From Taudactylus pleione (Eukaryota; Chordata; Amphibia; Anura; Myobatrachidae), in NCBI GenBank assembly GCA_031769625.1, contig JAUIMM010000126.1:6658001-6722000 (forward strand): 64,000 nt of DNA. The letters run 5' to 3'. A program made the position numbers and the translations under genes. Positions 32,461-45,229 of this stretch are shown here, in pieces; within the stretch, counting starts at the first letter, position 1, and each line of letters begins with the position of its first letter. The notes beneath the pieces are model-generated. The model was given only the letters and a program-made list of their open reading frames with translations, did not search any database and was not told the origin of the DNA.

Positions 32461-34940
32461 GTTCTCATATACTGTAATTTTATACTTGTAACATTATTAT
32501 TTAGATAAGCTACAGTAAACATGTATTATTTCCTGAAGAATGTAAGGATTAGTTAAACTAGTTAGAGAATAGTATTTTAGCATTGTAAAGTAGTAATGAA
32601 GTGTGATATAAGTGCCATTATTGTGGTAATGAGACAAACTTGTGCTTATTTGAACTTCTGCCAAAACCAAAATACTCATTAACCTTTTAAGTTACGTTCC
32701 CCACCGTAGCATTTATGGTGGTGTCTTTAATAATAAATATTTATTTATTATGACACACTCTGGTCTAATTAATGTCTGCCTCTGGGGAGAAATCCTTGCC
32801 TCACTGATGTAATATGAAAGGGGGAAGTAAAGATGTAGCAAAAGAAGGTAATATCAGGGCCTGTCATAATTTATTTACTAAATCATTGTAAACAAACAAA
32901 TATAGATCTTATTTGTGGTACCACATTGCATCTTACTTTTGTTGCTGCTCTTTTTGGAAATGTTCTGACTACACTGATAAAGTTACAATGGTCTACTAAC
33001 AGATTACTAAACTTGTTTTCATTAACGTAACATTCATTCATTTTAAGAGGAGTTGAGAAAAGATATGTCATTGCTGATAATTTGACATGAACTATCGGCA
33101 GAAATCAGAGCCCAGCAGTTGGACTCTGAATTCTGTACACACTACATTTTCAGATAATAAACCATTGGGTCCAATGAATGTTGTGCAGCACTCCTCATGT
33201 TGGTACCCAATGACATCGGAAATGGGTGCAGAGTAGATACTACTCAACTACTCCTGCCAAATGATCATAAATTGGCTTTGCAGCCCGATTATTGTGTAGT
33301 GCGTACCCAGCTTTGGTCTCACTGCATGATTGAACATTAATTAATGATCCTTACTGAATGATTAGGAGTGGTACAGATTATTGACATTAGAATTAGCAAA
33401 ACCTTCCATATAGAAGATATATAGATAAACAAAGTAATTTTTTTAAGAAAGACAAATAGTATTTTGCTTTAATACAGTGGTGATTAGTTCATTTCTAAAC
33501 AAGAATGATAGGCTGACTAACTGTGAAAACTGCAGTTAATTTAAAAAATTGTCGGGGCACATTGATAAGTAAAATATAATTTGTAACATTAGCTGTAATT
33601 TTCTTTTTTGTCAGTGTAGCATTTATGTTCAATAATTACACCATTTATAAAATAAATGTAAACATAATTTTAAAAGTTAAAACAGAATAATTAAATTATT
33701 ATGTTATTAAAACAGACTTATCTTGAAGACAGTGCAAGAACCACTTTTCTCAAACATTGATTTTATGCTTTATATTGTATGTTTAAAGCTATAATTATTT
33801 TATAATTATTTCTCAGATGGATCTGCATTAGTAGAAACTGTATTCTGTAAAACATCAGTGTAATTATGCACACAAAAGTATTGTCAATTAAAAATAAATT
33901 CAACAGTCATTTTAAATAGTTTTATTTTAAAAAGCTTTTCTTAAAGTATTTGTTCCACACTTAAATAATAAGAAAAAGTAACTTTCAAATGTTTGATTTG
34001 TTCCTTCTATCGAACTACATCTATGTTTTAATTTGACCGGAAAAAAGAAAATTCTTAAACTTTAGAACAATAGTACTTTTGTTTCATTTGTTTACTTATT
34101 AACATTCACAAACAATACTTTGTTTTGTTATGGGGCCCATTCAAGTCGGCCATACTGTATTTGCATCCACAATGCATTTATCGTAAAAATATAGATATTT
34201 GTATGTTGTTATGCGCATCTATGTGACCACACCATCCCTGTCCATATTTAGACATAGTCATAGCCATCATTAATATCAGTTTGCACTCGCATCACCAGTA
34301 ACCTTCATGCATGAGAGCCATCTAAAAACCAGGTATATCTTTGCACATGCACTACTCCATATAGGCCACAATTCCATGTACAGTGCATGGCCATGGCAAA
34401 ACCTCACTAAATTTAGGCTATGTGTGAATGTCCCATTGCCAACCAGTTATGCTTCTTTAGTGGAGAGACAAATAACTCTGATTCGACCCTTTTATGCATA
34501 TCTTTGGCTTCAAAGCATGCCATGTGGGAAATACGCAAGATCCATCTAATATACTTGCATGAAACTCTGCAACAGCATTAATATTTTTATCTTTATGAAA
34601 ATATCAGAGGTAACGTTTAAGTTCACATGCATAAAAGAAAAATAATCTGGACACTTTTAGTTACAATAACAGGTCATATAATTATGTTTCAATATTGACT
34701 TTGTACAACAACATCTTTTGTTATGTATGACTTGTATGACTAGAATGATCCATTTGTAAATGTTAAATACCTAACTGATATGATCTTCAACTAGAGTTGT
34801 ACCTTTCTTCCTCATATAAAACAACTTTAGTGGTGCAGACATTTGGAGTTGGTACCTGTTTCTTTTATTTTAGAGCTATGCACATTTTTAGCTAAAAACA
34901 ATTATGTTACAATTGAGGTTATAGAATGCAACTCAATCTA
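32461..34940. other. AT-rich stretch, no gene seen
   Basis: About 2.5 kb, strongly AT-rich between 33400 and 34130. No frames with domains and no element ends recognised. Confidence 0.6.
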
Positions 34941-34954
34941 AAGCTGGCCATACA

Positions 34955-35650
34955 CCAAACCAACTTTTCATCCATCTAGCCAACTGAACAATTTGTCTGC
35001 CCAACTAAATGATCATGAAGTTGACTTCATACACTGAACAACTTTTCATCAGACTTTTACTTATTCCGGTGGTTCTCAATTCCAATTCCAATTCAAACAG
35101 ATCACATTTTGTGGATTTTTTTGATCATGCAAAGATGAGTTAATCTATTTTGCAGGGTAAGTACTAAACCCACCTGCTTCCACAGACATATATTCTGAAA
35201 ACATGACCTGTTGGGAAAACTTGAGGGTTGAGGTTGAGAAGCATTGGTCTAGTCCTACTTTCCCTCCAACTAAATGATTTTGATGTCACTGAAGTAGGTG
35301 TCCACTTTGTGCCTACTTCTGTGACAAACAGGAGAATGCAGGTGGACACTCTAATCACTAAGAATACTGACAGTCAAATAATTTTGATAAACCTTAGTTT
35401 ATCAAAATCATTTGACTATCAGTATTCTTACTGCTTAGAATGTCCACCTGCATTTTCTTTTACCTGCATGGTATTACAAATCTCAGTATGGTAGCACCTC
35501 TTATTATGTTTAAAATTAGGGTGTGCAGCCAAGACCCCTCCCCCTCACATCTGTTACATGCAAATTGTTCAGTTGGTGACAATGTTGGAAAGTTTCCCCA
35601 TACACTGAAATGATTTGCATGATATTGACTTGTTGGAGGATGGTTAAATC
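34955..35650. repeat. nested MITE cluster
   Basis: The outer parts (AACTGAACAATTTG near 35000 and CAAATTGTTCAGTTGG near 35560) are inverted. Within them lies a hAT-like MITE at about 35069-35247 (GGTGGTTCTCAA at the left, TTGAGAAGCATTGG at the right). A hairpin at about 35335-35460 (GCAGGTGGACACTCTAA pairs with the TTAGAATGTCCACCTGC-like arm) is followed by the CTCAGTATGGTAGCACCTC block also found near 15657. Confidence 0.6.
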
Positions 35651-36660
35651 CAACATTTTGGATTTATAGTAACTAACTAGTCTGAATTAAAGTTTTTTTT
35701 AACAATGATTTGCTACATTGCACTGGACAATTATTGTTGCAAGGATACCATAATCACTCAATCTATGGCCAGCTTACTGTATAATTTATTTCAAGTAGCT
35801 ACAGTCATAAAATGCACAATGATTTGGTCTACTTGTTGTAGCCAAGATGGATTACCTACTGCAGGTTTGCTACTCTCAAAATGCCTAAATATAATATTGC
35901 ATGGGGGGTAGATCCTGTACTTTGTAATTGTGGGACGATGGAAACTTATCAGAATAATTAAATATTTTACTCTCTTAAAAAAGTGAATAGAAATATATAA
36001 AAAAATAAAATAATGGAAAAAGGTAGACCACACACTCACCAAAAGTACACATACATATTTTTATGGTCCATTATTACACACAAATTTTTTAATAACATTC
36101 ATATATTTGATCTTGTAATGATAGAAAATAATTATGTTTTAGTGTTTTACAATTTTGTTTGACTGTGTTCTTGGTTGTCTCCCAAGCTCATACAGTATAA
36201 GCTTATAATGCACATGTTTAAAACAATTTGCATATGAAACATATCTTTTTGAACTTTACACTCACTATACAATTATAGAAGGTATTTTGTTTATTACATA
36301 AAGTTTCCATGATAATTTTATTTCAGTGACATTTAATAAAAAGAGAATAGTACAGAATACACAATCATTGTCACTTCTTATGAATTCCATATAGTATCTA
36401 CCTAAGGTGTTGGAGAGGATCCAGAATCTGCAATATTTTAATGGTGTATGCAAAAATGTGAAAACTCCAGCACCTACTGCAAGTTTTCTAAACTGCAAAT
36501 CTCATGTGCCCACAACAGCTCATGTTTTCAGGATTTATTTCAACATTCACAGATTACTTAGTCAATGACAATAATTACAGTATACACCTATTTCCACAGA
36601 CAATAATTCTCAAATCATGAGCTGTTTGTGTACATGAGGACTGAAGATAAATGGTGATCT
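35651..36660. other. AT-rich stretch, no gene seen
   Basis: Short frames only. A possible degenerate MITE lies near 36505-36640 (AACAGCTCATG and CATGAGCTGTTTG inverted), not firmly bounded. Confidence 0.5.
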
Positions 36661-36661
36661 T

Positions 36662-36834
36662 TGGGGAGATGTATTAAACCTTGGAGAGAGATAAAGTGGA
36701 GAGAGAAACTGTACCAACCAATCAACCTCTGTCTTTTTTGAAACACAGCCTGTAAAATGACAGGAGCTGATTTGTTAATACTTATTTCTCTCCACTTTCT
36801 CTTTCTCCAAGGCTTGATACAGTACATATCCCCA
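36662..36834. mobile_element. palindromic MITE, about 173 bp
   Basis: Left GGGGAGATGTATTAAACCTTGG and right CCAAGGCTTGATACAGTACATATCCCC pair imperfectly. The GAGAGATAAAGTGGAGAGA arm pairs with TCTCTCCACTTTCTCTTTC. Confidence 0.8.
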
Positions 36835-39531
36835 CTAATGTTTACAAAAGCTAATTGACATTTGACAGATAAATTGTTTAAGTAGAGATTTTTCTTTTTT
36901 AAGTGGACTCTCTGGGAAAATGTAATAGACTTGGGTTTGCAAAAATCTAGTTTTTGGGTGACTTTGCCAGCGAGTTAGAAACCACAATATGCAAGAAAGG
37001 CTTAATAATGGGAAAACTCATTAATGGGCCCATACTATGTAGCATGGCGTACAGTCATCTAGAGGTGAGGGGACAAAAACACAGCCTACTTAGCTAGGAA
37101 CAAAATGCTGAATTGTCCTTTGTTACCCATGGGATTATTGATATAGTATATTCAGGTGGTGGTCACAATAGGTGTCAGGCAGAATGTGATATCGACTGTT
37201 AGGCCACATAGAGAGTCCTTAACTTGGATGCTAGGTTTATTGATATCAACAGGGTAACAGGTAACAATAGTGTTACACTCTACACAGTAAAGATGGCACC
37301 AGGTGCACGTAAGCAGTAGCTTAGTGGTGACATCCTCAGGTTGGAGAACACGACTCCCCCTTACTCTGGGTCCTAGTGCCTAGCATGTATGAGAGAGAGA
37401 GGAGACAATGCTCTCTAACAAGGATTTTGGGACCAGGGTAATTATTAATAATCTGGTGTCCCTTTTTTTATTATGAATCTAGTTTTCCTTATTAAAATAA
37501 ATCTGAAGCTGTTCACCCCTTTTCTAAATATATTAATATAGTGTCTGCTTTGTAATCATAATTATTCTGGTGCTTTGTATAATAATAATTATTATTATGT
37601 TGTCCACTTATATTATAAATAATTAGTTTAGCCATATTAATAAATTCAATAAGTACAGTAGTGCACCCTTTTCTGTATAAATAACAAAAAGTGTTAATGT
37701 ACAACCATAACAAATATAATAGAATAATGAAGCTCTGTCATAGTAATCCCCAATATATTCTGGATCAATGACCATATTGTTAACAAACATCATATATGCA
37801 CATTTTTAATTAAATATTGTATATTATCACATTTATTTTTCCTTTTCTTCATTTCTTTTTTATTCCTTTTTAGGACTGAGTGGTCTTGCAATATGAATAC
37901 ATCACATCTAATAACTCACTATACCGCCTAACATACCTAACTAATACTATATATATCCTGGATGAGTCCATATATTGGAATTTATCACACCAATATTGCT
38001 AATATTGTCATTTGACACTCTATACAATAATTCAGCCTGCCACATAAAGAGATCCTGCAATGCTGGCCTGTTAAAGCCAGAAAATATCTTGGGTCCTGGA
38101 CAAATTTTGGACACAGACTTTTAAACCGGATATATCTACATCCTTTAATGTGACAATACTTGTTCCTTTATTGTTTCAGTATTGTTTCGATAATAATCAT
38201 TATATGGTGAACGGCACCGTTGGAATGTTCCATATTGATACATTTGTATCTTAGTGCTATCTTAGCACAGTTACGGTTGCCAGATACCAATATTAAATTA
38301 TCTGCTAAATTATATTTGCTATAGTAGTATACTTAGGTTTTAGATTAGTATTTTTGATATTGTGTAATATATGTCACCAGTTTTTCCAGGTTTTTGACCC
38401 CTGTTTTATTCTTTATTTCATATCTTTTATGATTAAAAATATTTTCTTTGATTTATTGCTAAATATTGAGACAGCTCTTCATTGTTCTATTGTATTTGTT
38501 TGTGTTGCTTACCTGATAGGTAGGGTAAAACCTATCTTGATATTGAAGCAGCAGTCTTATTGTGGATTTTAAAACCTAATTCTGATTGTATCCAGCGCTA
38601 GATTGTTTGTTTTTCAATGTACATACATCACTAGTATTGAGATCTGTAATCACAGTATCTGTAAGTAGGAACCACAATTCTACTGAAATAAGATATAATA
38701 AATATATGCCCTAAAGATTAGGATAGATGCTGGATATTGACCTACTGTAGACATGAGAGTTGCCAAATAATATTTTTGTTGTGGGTGCAAAATTCATTGT
38801 CTTCATTACAGTGGCTGCCTTGAAGATTTATATGTCAGCAACAGTATAACATACTGCCTCTATTAAGGATTCTTTCATGTAAAGGAAATTAATCCTCACG
38901 GTGATATCACTTTGGAACTTGGAGATCCATAGGTTGGGGAATTAAATTAGATGTGTTAATAATAAACATATATATCTGTAATATGCTTTGATGAAATCTG
39001 TAATGGCATGCAGAAAGCTATACTGAATATATTTCTTCAGCGTTCCAAATCTGAAATTGTTCCTGTCACTTCAGCTACTGTACTTCTAAGGACTTATTTT
39101 AATTGACAATTTTATTGTATTGTTGACACATCCTACAGTATTGTGCCATTGTTTGATTGATGTTGGAGGTGTGTGATTTGCCACTGAGAAATCTGTTTGG
39201 GTTTATTGGTCAATTACTGTTCCATTTTGACTTCTGTTATAGATTAATCCTTTATTGGTATTTTTGACATCTAATGCAGTTTACTAGCCCAAAGTCACAG
39301 TTTTTGGTATGTTCTGTGGGACAGTGATGCCCCAATACTTTTTTAAGGTCAGGGCCACTTAGTTGGCCAGACTGTATGGTTCATAGATGTTCCATTACTT
39401 ACAGTGCAGGAGGAGAGTCAGTCTTCGGAATCTGAGGTATTTTACCTTTGGATGCATTGCAGCAGGTCCAGAGTGTAAGGACTTGCAGCAGCTTTGTAGC
39501 TGGCCCAGAAATAATTCACTATATAGGCCTG
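36835..39531. other. no gene seen
   Basis: About 2.7 kb of mostly AT-rich sequence. The segment from about 37880 to 38610, ending near CCAGCGCTAGATTGTTTG, looks like the tail of an unidentified retroelement but shows no protein domain. Frames such as 38354-38572 are hydrophobic low-complexity reading of AT-rich DNA. Confidence 0.45.
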
Positions 39532-39534
39532 ATT

Positions 39535-39957
39535 CATAGTTGCATGAAATTCTATCTGTGTATGGATTTAGTGATTTTTAATATACTGTGCATATGTCAG
39601 GGCCTGCATACGCAACTAAGAGAAATTACAAACACTTCAGAGTAATATGTATCTGAGCTGCTTCTCCACTTGTGTACTGAGCAACTACAGGACATATGAG
39701 TGTAGGATAACTGTTCTGCGTGAGGGTTTATGGATTGCGGGCTATTCAGAGGTGACTGTGTGCCTTTCAGTCAAAATTCTTGCACCAAGGATAGGGCTGG
39801 TGCAAATGTGTGTTAATGATGATGATGCCTACTTTCATCAGTGTATGGATGTAGGCAATACATATGCATAGTTGTGATCAATTCTGAAAACACTATTTCC
39901 ATTCTCATAAAGATGACACATGTATGGTTGCTTTACATGCAAATCTAAATCAGGCTC
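39535..39957. mobile_element. Harbinger-type MITE, about 423 bp, target duplication TAT
   Basis: Ends AGGCCTGATTCATAG and (inverted) GAGCCTGATTTAG are flanked by TAT on each side. More decayed than the A and B copies. It lies 155 bp left of the complete Harbinger element. Confidence 0.7.
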
Positions 39958-40112
39958 TATATATCTACAGTATTTTAGGCTTGCATTCACTGCCAGATCA
40001 ATCTGTTCAGTTGAACTGGATGATACTTCTTCCTGGTTTTACGATTGAACAGACCTACTGTAGCTTCTGTGCTGCTTTTCATTTTGTACTGTACTTTCCT
40101 TTACTGGACTTT

Positions 40113-40230
40113 GGCCCTCATTCAGAGCCGCACGTTAACAACAGTACGCTCGTTGCGTTCCGATGTTGACTAACCGCGCATGCGTCGGTGTTACACTGCG
40201 CATGTGCGTACGGCAGATTGCGAGCTTTTT
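40113..40230. promoter_or_regulatory. Harbinger left terminus with subterminal CGCATGCG-like sites
   Basis: After the terminal repeat come CGCGCATGCGTCGG and ACTGCGCATGTGCGTACGG, two near-palindromic CGCATGCG-like words within 60 bp. Similar paired words lie just inside the ends of the MITEs at 15949, 17546, 30707 and 31992. They are candidate binding sites for the transposase or its Myb-like partners; this role is inferred. Confidence 0.6.
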
Positions 40231-41148
40231 TTCTCTCATTCCTAAAATAGCGTACAGGAAGTGACATGTCAAATGTGATTGACAGAACAGGGCGTTTTTG
40301 GGTGTTCACGGGGGTGGAGATGGAAAAATGCAGGCGTGGCGAGGCATTTTTGGGGCATACATACATTAGCAGATGCGAACGTCAAATGTGTTCGGACCGT
40401 CTCATACGTCACTGGAACATCCTCTTTCCCTTCAAAATGCTCGCACAGCTTAGGGTCTGGATTACTCGACCACATTGGCGATGGCCTTCTCCTCCGTCCC
40501 GGGACTCCACGATGTTGCAGCGATTAATCGCGGGTGGTCACAAAAGCAATTAGTGTTGTATTGAAAACCGGCTTGGTATGTGTTTGGAAAGCTGTTTATT
40601 GGAATAGCACAAAACCGTACGCAGGTGGAAATCATACCTGCTAATGTCAGGATTACACAATCAATTTGCGTACATTTTTTGGGTTTTATTTTGGCCTCAA
40701 TTTGTTGTTTATGGCCTATTGTGACAATAATGTCATCATGTTTTAATTAGCTCCCCTTTTTTTTTTTTACTGTGGAATTTGCATCGTTAGGTGAATTTTT
40801 AAACGTTCCTTCAAGAGGCCTTTTTTTAAAAAAAATGAAATTGTTTTTTTGGTCAGTTTTTGCCTTTAGGGCCAGGATTAAATGTAACCCATTTGTACAA
40901 TAATGTCACAATACAATGTCAGATTTTTATCATAAATTTATTGTTTAAACACAAACCAATTGGCATAATATTTTGTTGCCTTTTTTTCTGGCAAAGATAC
41001 TTTTTCACAAAAATAAATAATCAATAACTGCTAACATAAACGTACAAAAATAAATTAAAAACATTTCACAAGAAAGGAGAGGGAAGTTTTGACCAGAAAG
41101 GAATATGAGCCAAGCACAGAAGGAGTGTGGGAAAAGTCACCATTGCTG

Positions 41149-42417
41149 TCACCGTTTTTTCGCCCGTTTGGATGGGGGAGGGAGGGCGCCAGACCGGGTC
41201 TGGGATGCCATTGGGCTGGCCTGTCCAGAGGCAGATGTTGTGGCCTCTGGACTAGGCACAGGGCTAGGCACATTTGGAGGATTGGCTGATGTTGTGCCAG
41301 AGGTGGAGGATCCTGATGTTCCGGCAGGAAGGTAGGTCGGCTCCACCATGTGCTGGCGAACGAGCTGCTCCAGGGCATCGGCGATGCGGATGTTGGCCCT
41401 GGTATTTTCCGCCAGGGCCTGACCAATGGTCACGTTGGCCGCAGCATTTTGCTCCAGGGCCTCAGCCACCCATATCAGACTGGCGTCCATCCTCTGCAGA
41501 ATCTCCGTATGGAAATCCGATTTTAAATTGAGTTCTGTGAGGAGGCCCACTGCCTGCGAGGGGGCACGCCCTGGACTGGCTTCTGCAGGGTCCTCAGCCG
41601 GATGTACTGGTTCCTCCCCTGCAGAGCCAGCAGAAATTCTGCGGCCAAGGCTCCCCTCTGGAGCAGACTCATCCGCCTGTGTCTCTGTTGGAAAAATGAG
41701 AAAAGAGTCACATTAGAATCTACATATTGGCACAATAGCATTTCAGAGTTGGTGACATCACAAGACTTACCTGGGCCAACATGAGGAGCAGCAAAGTCTG
41801 GCATGTCCGTATCCATGTTGGACACGCCAAACACCTCCACAGGCTGCACACACCCCTGTGCCAGCTCTTCTAAGTCTGTCAACTCCAATGACACAGGGGT
41901 GGGACCCCCACCTGTCCCCCTTGCATGCCTAGCCCTGTCGGCAAGTTTTTGCTTGAGACGATATTTGAAGTCGCCCCATCTGTGGAATGAAATTGGAACC
42001 ATTATCCTTTTGTTTAAAATGGGGCTTGTTTATAGGGTGGGAAAGTGTTTACTTACCGCCTTTTTACATCCCGGGCTAGACGGACATAATCACCCACCCT
42101 ATTGACAGCAACGACGACCTCCTCCCACATTCTCCCCTTCTGGCTTTGGCTCATATTCCTGTCTGCCTGGGGCAGGATGTCAACACACTTCTGGATCAAA
42201 ACCTCCATCTCATTTCTTGTGAATTGTGGCAGCTTTGGCGGGTTGACTGGGGCCAGCAGTCTCTTCCATGTCATCGTCCTCACCTATTTGGGTAAATATG
42301 CTGATTTAGCCACTTCACAACTTGTACAATATTATGTTTGAAAATAATCATTGAGACAAAATGCATGAAGGCCTTACCGCCGGAATTTTGCCCATTGTTT
42401 CCCTGGTTTGAAGCCAT
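41149..42417 (-). CDS. Harbinger Myb/SANT-like DNA-binding protein A (four exons)
   Basis: Proposed exons on the minus strand: 42417-42378 (start MASNQGNNGQNSG), 42246-42057, 41979-41771 and 41684-41149. Donors GTAAGG, GTAAGT and GTAAGT and the last two acceptors (CCACAG, CAACAG) are clear. The product is about 324 residues. Exon 2 and early exon 3 encode a Myb/SANT-like fold (LPQFTRNEMEVLIQKCVDIL, MWEEVVVAVNRVG, VKRRWGDFKYRLKQKL). The rest is acidic, then helical (heptad-like ALEQNAA/ALEQLV), with a basic tail (PPPSKRAKKR) that may be a nuclear signal. In Harbinger, such a protein binds DNA and brings the transposase to the nucleus and element ends. A stronger-looking acceptor at 42283 would instead read an acidic EDDDMEETAGPSQPAKA stretch and then shift frame, so a 1-nt indel near 42240 is possible. 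AATAAA lies at 40942-40937. Confidence 0.8.
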
Positions 42418-43176
42418 GTCTCTGCTTCCAGCATGAAAGATCCAGAATTTCTATGTGATTTCGTGACGTATTTATACATGCGTCCTTAGTTTGCGGCCGC
42501 ATCATTGATTGTGCGTCCCTATGATTCATCCTTAATTTGTGCGGGAAAATAAACACTATTTATGGCTTGGTGTGTGTGGATTCGAGGTTGCGTTGTTGGA
42601 TTATTGGCGGTTAAGTTGGTTGGAGTTTGTGGTTTACGGTTGGAGGATTTGGCGGATTTATTTTTTTATCCGTTCGAATTTTTTTTTTTTTTTGGGCCTC
42701 GTTTCCTGATTTGGTAAGTTTAACTTGTGGCCAATTGGTGTCTACTTCTTGTTTTTAATTTAATATTTTCAGCTTAACACTAATTTCATCTCTTTTAGAT
42801 TTTTTTGGCTTGCGGACCCAAAGACCTTTTTGAGGGAAATCTTTTATATTAGCTCTTGGTAAGTCCATTATTTTTCTTGCATTTGCGAACTAATTAGCGC
42901 ATTTTTCACTGTTGGTCTAGTGACTTGAATTTGCAAACTAATATGCGCATTTTGGGATGCTTATTCATCATGTAAACCAGTTTTTGTTTTCCCTTTTCCA
43001 TTTTTGGCTTACATTTGACCCCTATTTGATGTACAGTGTGCAATGTCATTTTGATCGATGCCCAAATGTGTGTTTCGCCTATTTTATGTTTTGGCTTGCA
43101 CCAATTTGACAAACATAAATTCACCCTGTAAATTTTTGATGTATAATTTTTGGCTTGTTTACAGTTTTGACGTATC
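42418..43176. promoter_or_regulatory. divergent intergenic region between protein A and transposase
   Basis: The two genes start 760 bp apart and point away from each other, so this segment should hold both promoters. Possible non-coding 5' exons for the transposase are marked by donor-like GTAAGT at about 42714 and 42859, with acceptor-like TTTTAG near 42799 and TTTCAG near 43287. T-rich runs occur; no TATA box could be fixed. Confidence 0.45.
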
Positions 43177-44436
43177 ATGACAATACCCCGGCATGTAAGC
43201 AGCTATGGATGGTATCATAATGCTAAGTTGTTTTATGTTACTTTTGGGGTGGCTCAAAAGCCTTACATTGTAAACTTTGAATTTCAGGTAGATCTGGGTC
43301 GAATTGTTCTTTCCCTGCTCCCGGAAGCCGACCAACCTCAATCTCGTCCCAGGCGTAGGCATCGTAGGCATGCAAGGCCCCAGATATTTCGAACACGTGT
43401 CACCCTTTTTGGAATGCCCGATGATGAGGTTTTAAGACGCTACCGTCTACCTCCCAAAATCATCATAGACACTCTCTCATTAATAGAAAGTGATCTTGAG
43501 CGGCAAATTGACAGTCCAACAGCAATACCACCACTGACGCAATTTATGGCAGTGTTACATTTCTGTGCCTCAGGATCGTTTCAAACAACGGTGGGAATAG
43601 TGGCGGGCATCTCCCAATCCTCCTTTTCCCGGATCCTGAGGGCAGTGATGGAGGCACTTTTCAAGCACCTCCATCATTTTATTAAAATGCCTTTGGATAT
43701 GGGTGCCCTTAGTGTGGCCAAGGCCAATTTTTACCAAATAGCTGGCTTCCCACACATCATAGGGGTTGTGGATGGTACTCACATACCACTTCAGCCTCCA
43801 GCACGGCTGGAGGCAATATTTAGAAACAGGAAACACTATCACTCCCTGAATGTAATGGTGGTATGCGATGCCTCCCTCCAGATCCTGTCCCTGAATGCTA
43901 AATTACCAGGAAGTGCACATGACTCCTTCGTCATCCGGCAATCAGGGATATGGCAGAAATTAACCAACCTACAAGCTGGTGATGCGTGGCTTCTGGGTAA
44001 ATGGAGACCTTTAGTACATAACAATGTTAAGCTTGATACACAGTGTTCCTGATGTTGTCTCTTATTTTTCACAGGAGACAGTGGATACCCTTGCATGTCC
44101 TGGCTGCTCACTCCTTATTTGGCTCCCACACCAGGCCCACAAAGTGAGTATAATTCTGCACTTACAGCCACCAGGCAAGTGGTGGAGCGCTGTATCGGCC
44201 TTTTAAAAGGCCGATTCAGATGCCTCCACCGCTCTGGTGGCGAGCTCATGTATTTGCCGGATATGGTGTCGAAAATTGTGGTCCTGTGTGGGATATTTCA
44301 CAACATCGCCATAAGGAGTGGTGTCCCAATGCAGCCAGAGGATGCCTTACCTGAGGATGGCCCCCCCGAGGTTGGTCGGAGGTCAGTATGTGGGGGGGCC
44401 ATACGCAATGATGTGGTGGCCAGAATTTTTAGGTAA
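43177..44436 (+). CDS. PIF/Harbinger DDE transposase
   Basis: Two coding exons: 43177-43996 and 44075-44436, separated by a 78-bp GT-AG intron. Joined, they give about 393 residues without stops. An Arg-rich N-terminal segment (residues 57-67) is followed by the helical GISQSSFSRIL region (144-154). The catalytic core has VVDGTHIPL (D199), YHSLNVMVVCDA, PGSAHDS, GDSGYP (D275) and QVVERCIGLLKGRFRCL (E311). The D275-E311 spacing of 35 suits Harbinger. The intron falls just before D275, so splicing is needed to assemble the active site. The enzyme cuts and pastes at 3-bp targets, acting with the Myb-like protein. The start is uncertain: an acceptor-like TTTCAG at about 43287 suggests that upstream codons may be non-coding, with a later Met at residue 80. 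A GTAAGT right before the stop could also lead to another exon. AATAAA at 44786-44791. Confidence 0.9.
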
Positions 44437-45229
44437 GTTTTACCAAAACTACAGTGTTTATACCTAATGTGTTTGTGTTTGTTTGTGAACATCTAATTTA
44501 TTTTTATTTTTTTCACCATCTTCTGTTTGTTCACATAATCTTTGGCACTCCAACGCTCACTACTTCCTGCTACCCTTACCAAACCTGGATCTGGTGATTT
44601 TGGGCATATATTCTGGAACCCATATCGCAACGCCATGTTTGTGGAATCATGTTGGCATGGTCCTTCGTCAACCAGTTCTTGATTGTTTTTTTTATTTAAA
44701 TATTTTATTTGTATGTGTTGTATTTGAGATTATCACTGTGTTTTTTTTTTGGGAGTGACCACTTTGATTTCTCATTTATGTTGTGAATAAATGTTTGGAG
44801 AGTGAAATGGTCTTCCTTTTTTTGGACGTTAACAGCAAGTGTAACCAGGTTAACACACCTTATATTTGACTAAGGGGTAATCCAGTACTGACACCAGTTG
44901 ATGTAAACTGAAATATGTTTTCAGGTTCCCAACCCACACCAAAAGGAAGCCTGTCCAAACCTTTGGATTTGGAAGATTGGCCTAAGCAGCATTCACACCA
45001 ACTAGGAACCTGTAAAATGTAGAAATATCTAATTGACACTACACCCAAAAAGGGAAATGACATTGTTACTGTTATGTGTTTCTTGTGGCTGTTTAACATA
45101 CAAATACAAAACACAATCTAACTTTTAAAAAAGGGAAATCCTTGCAGGAACAGTCTACTTATGTCAGGGAAAACTATTTTTGTTTTGGAAAAAAAGAATG
45201 AGCCAGAACGTATATTAGAACTAAAAAAT
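44437..45229. other. Harbinger spacer between transposase and protein B 3' ends
   Basis: The two genes converge here. It contains the transposase AATAAA at 44786-44791 and no convincing coding sequence. Confidence 0.6.

Noticed and set aside
38354..38572. 72-codon hydrophobic frame as a small membrane protein
   Set aside because: Low-complexity AT-rich DNA gives such frames by chance; no supporting context.
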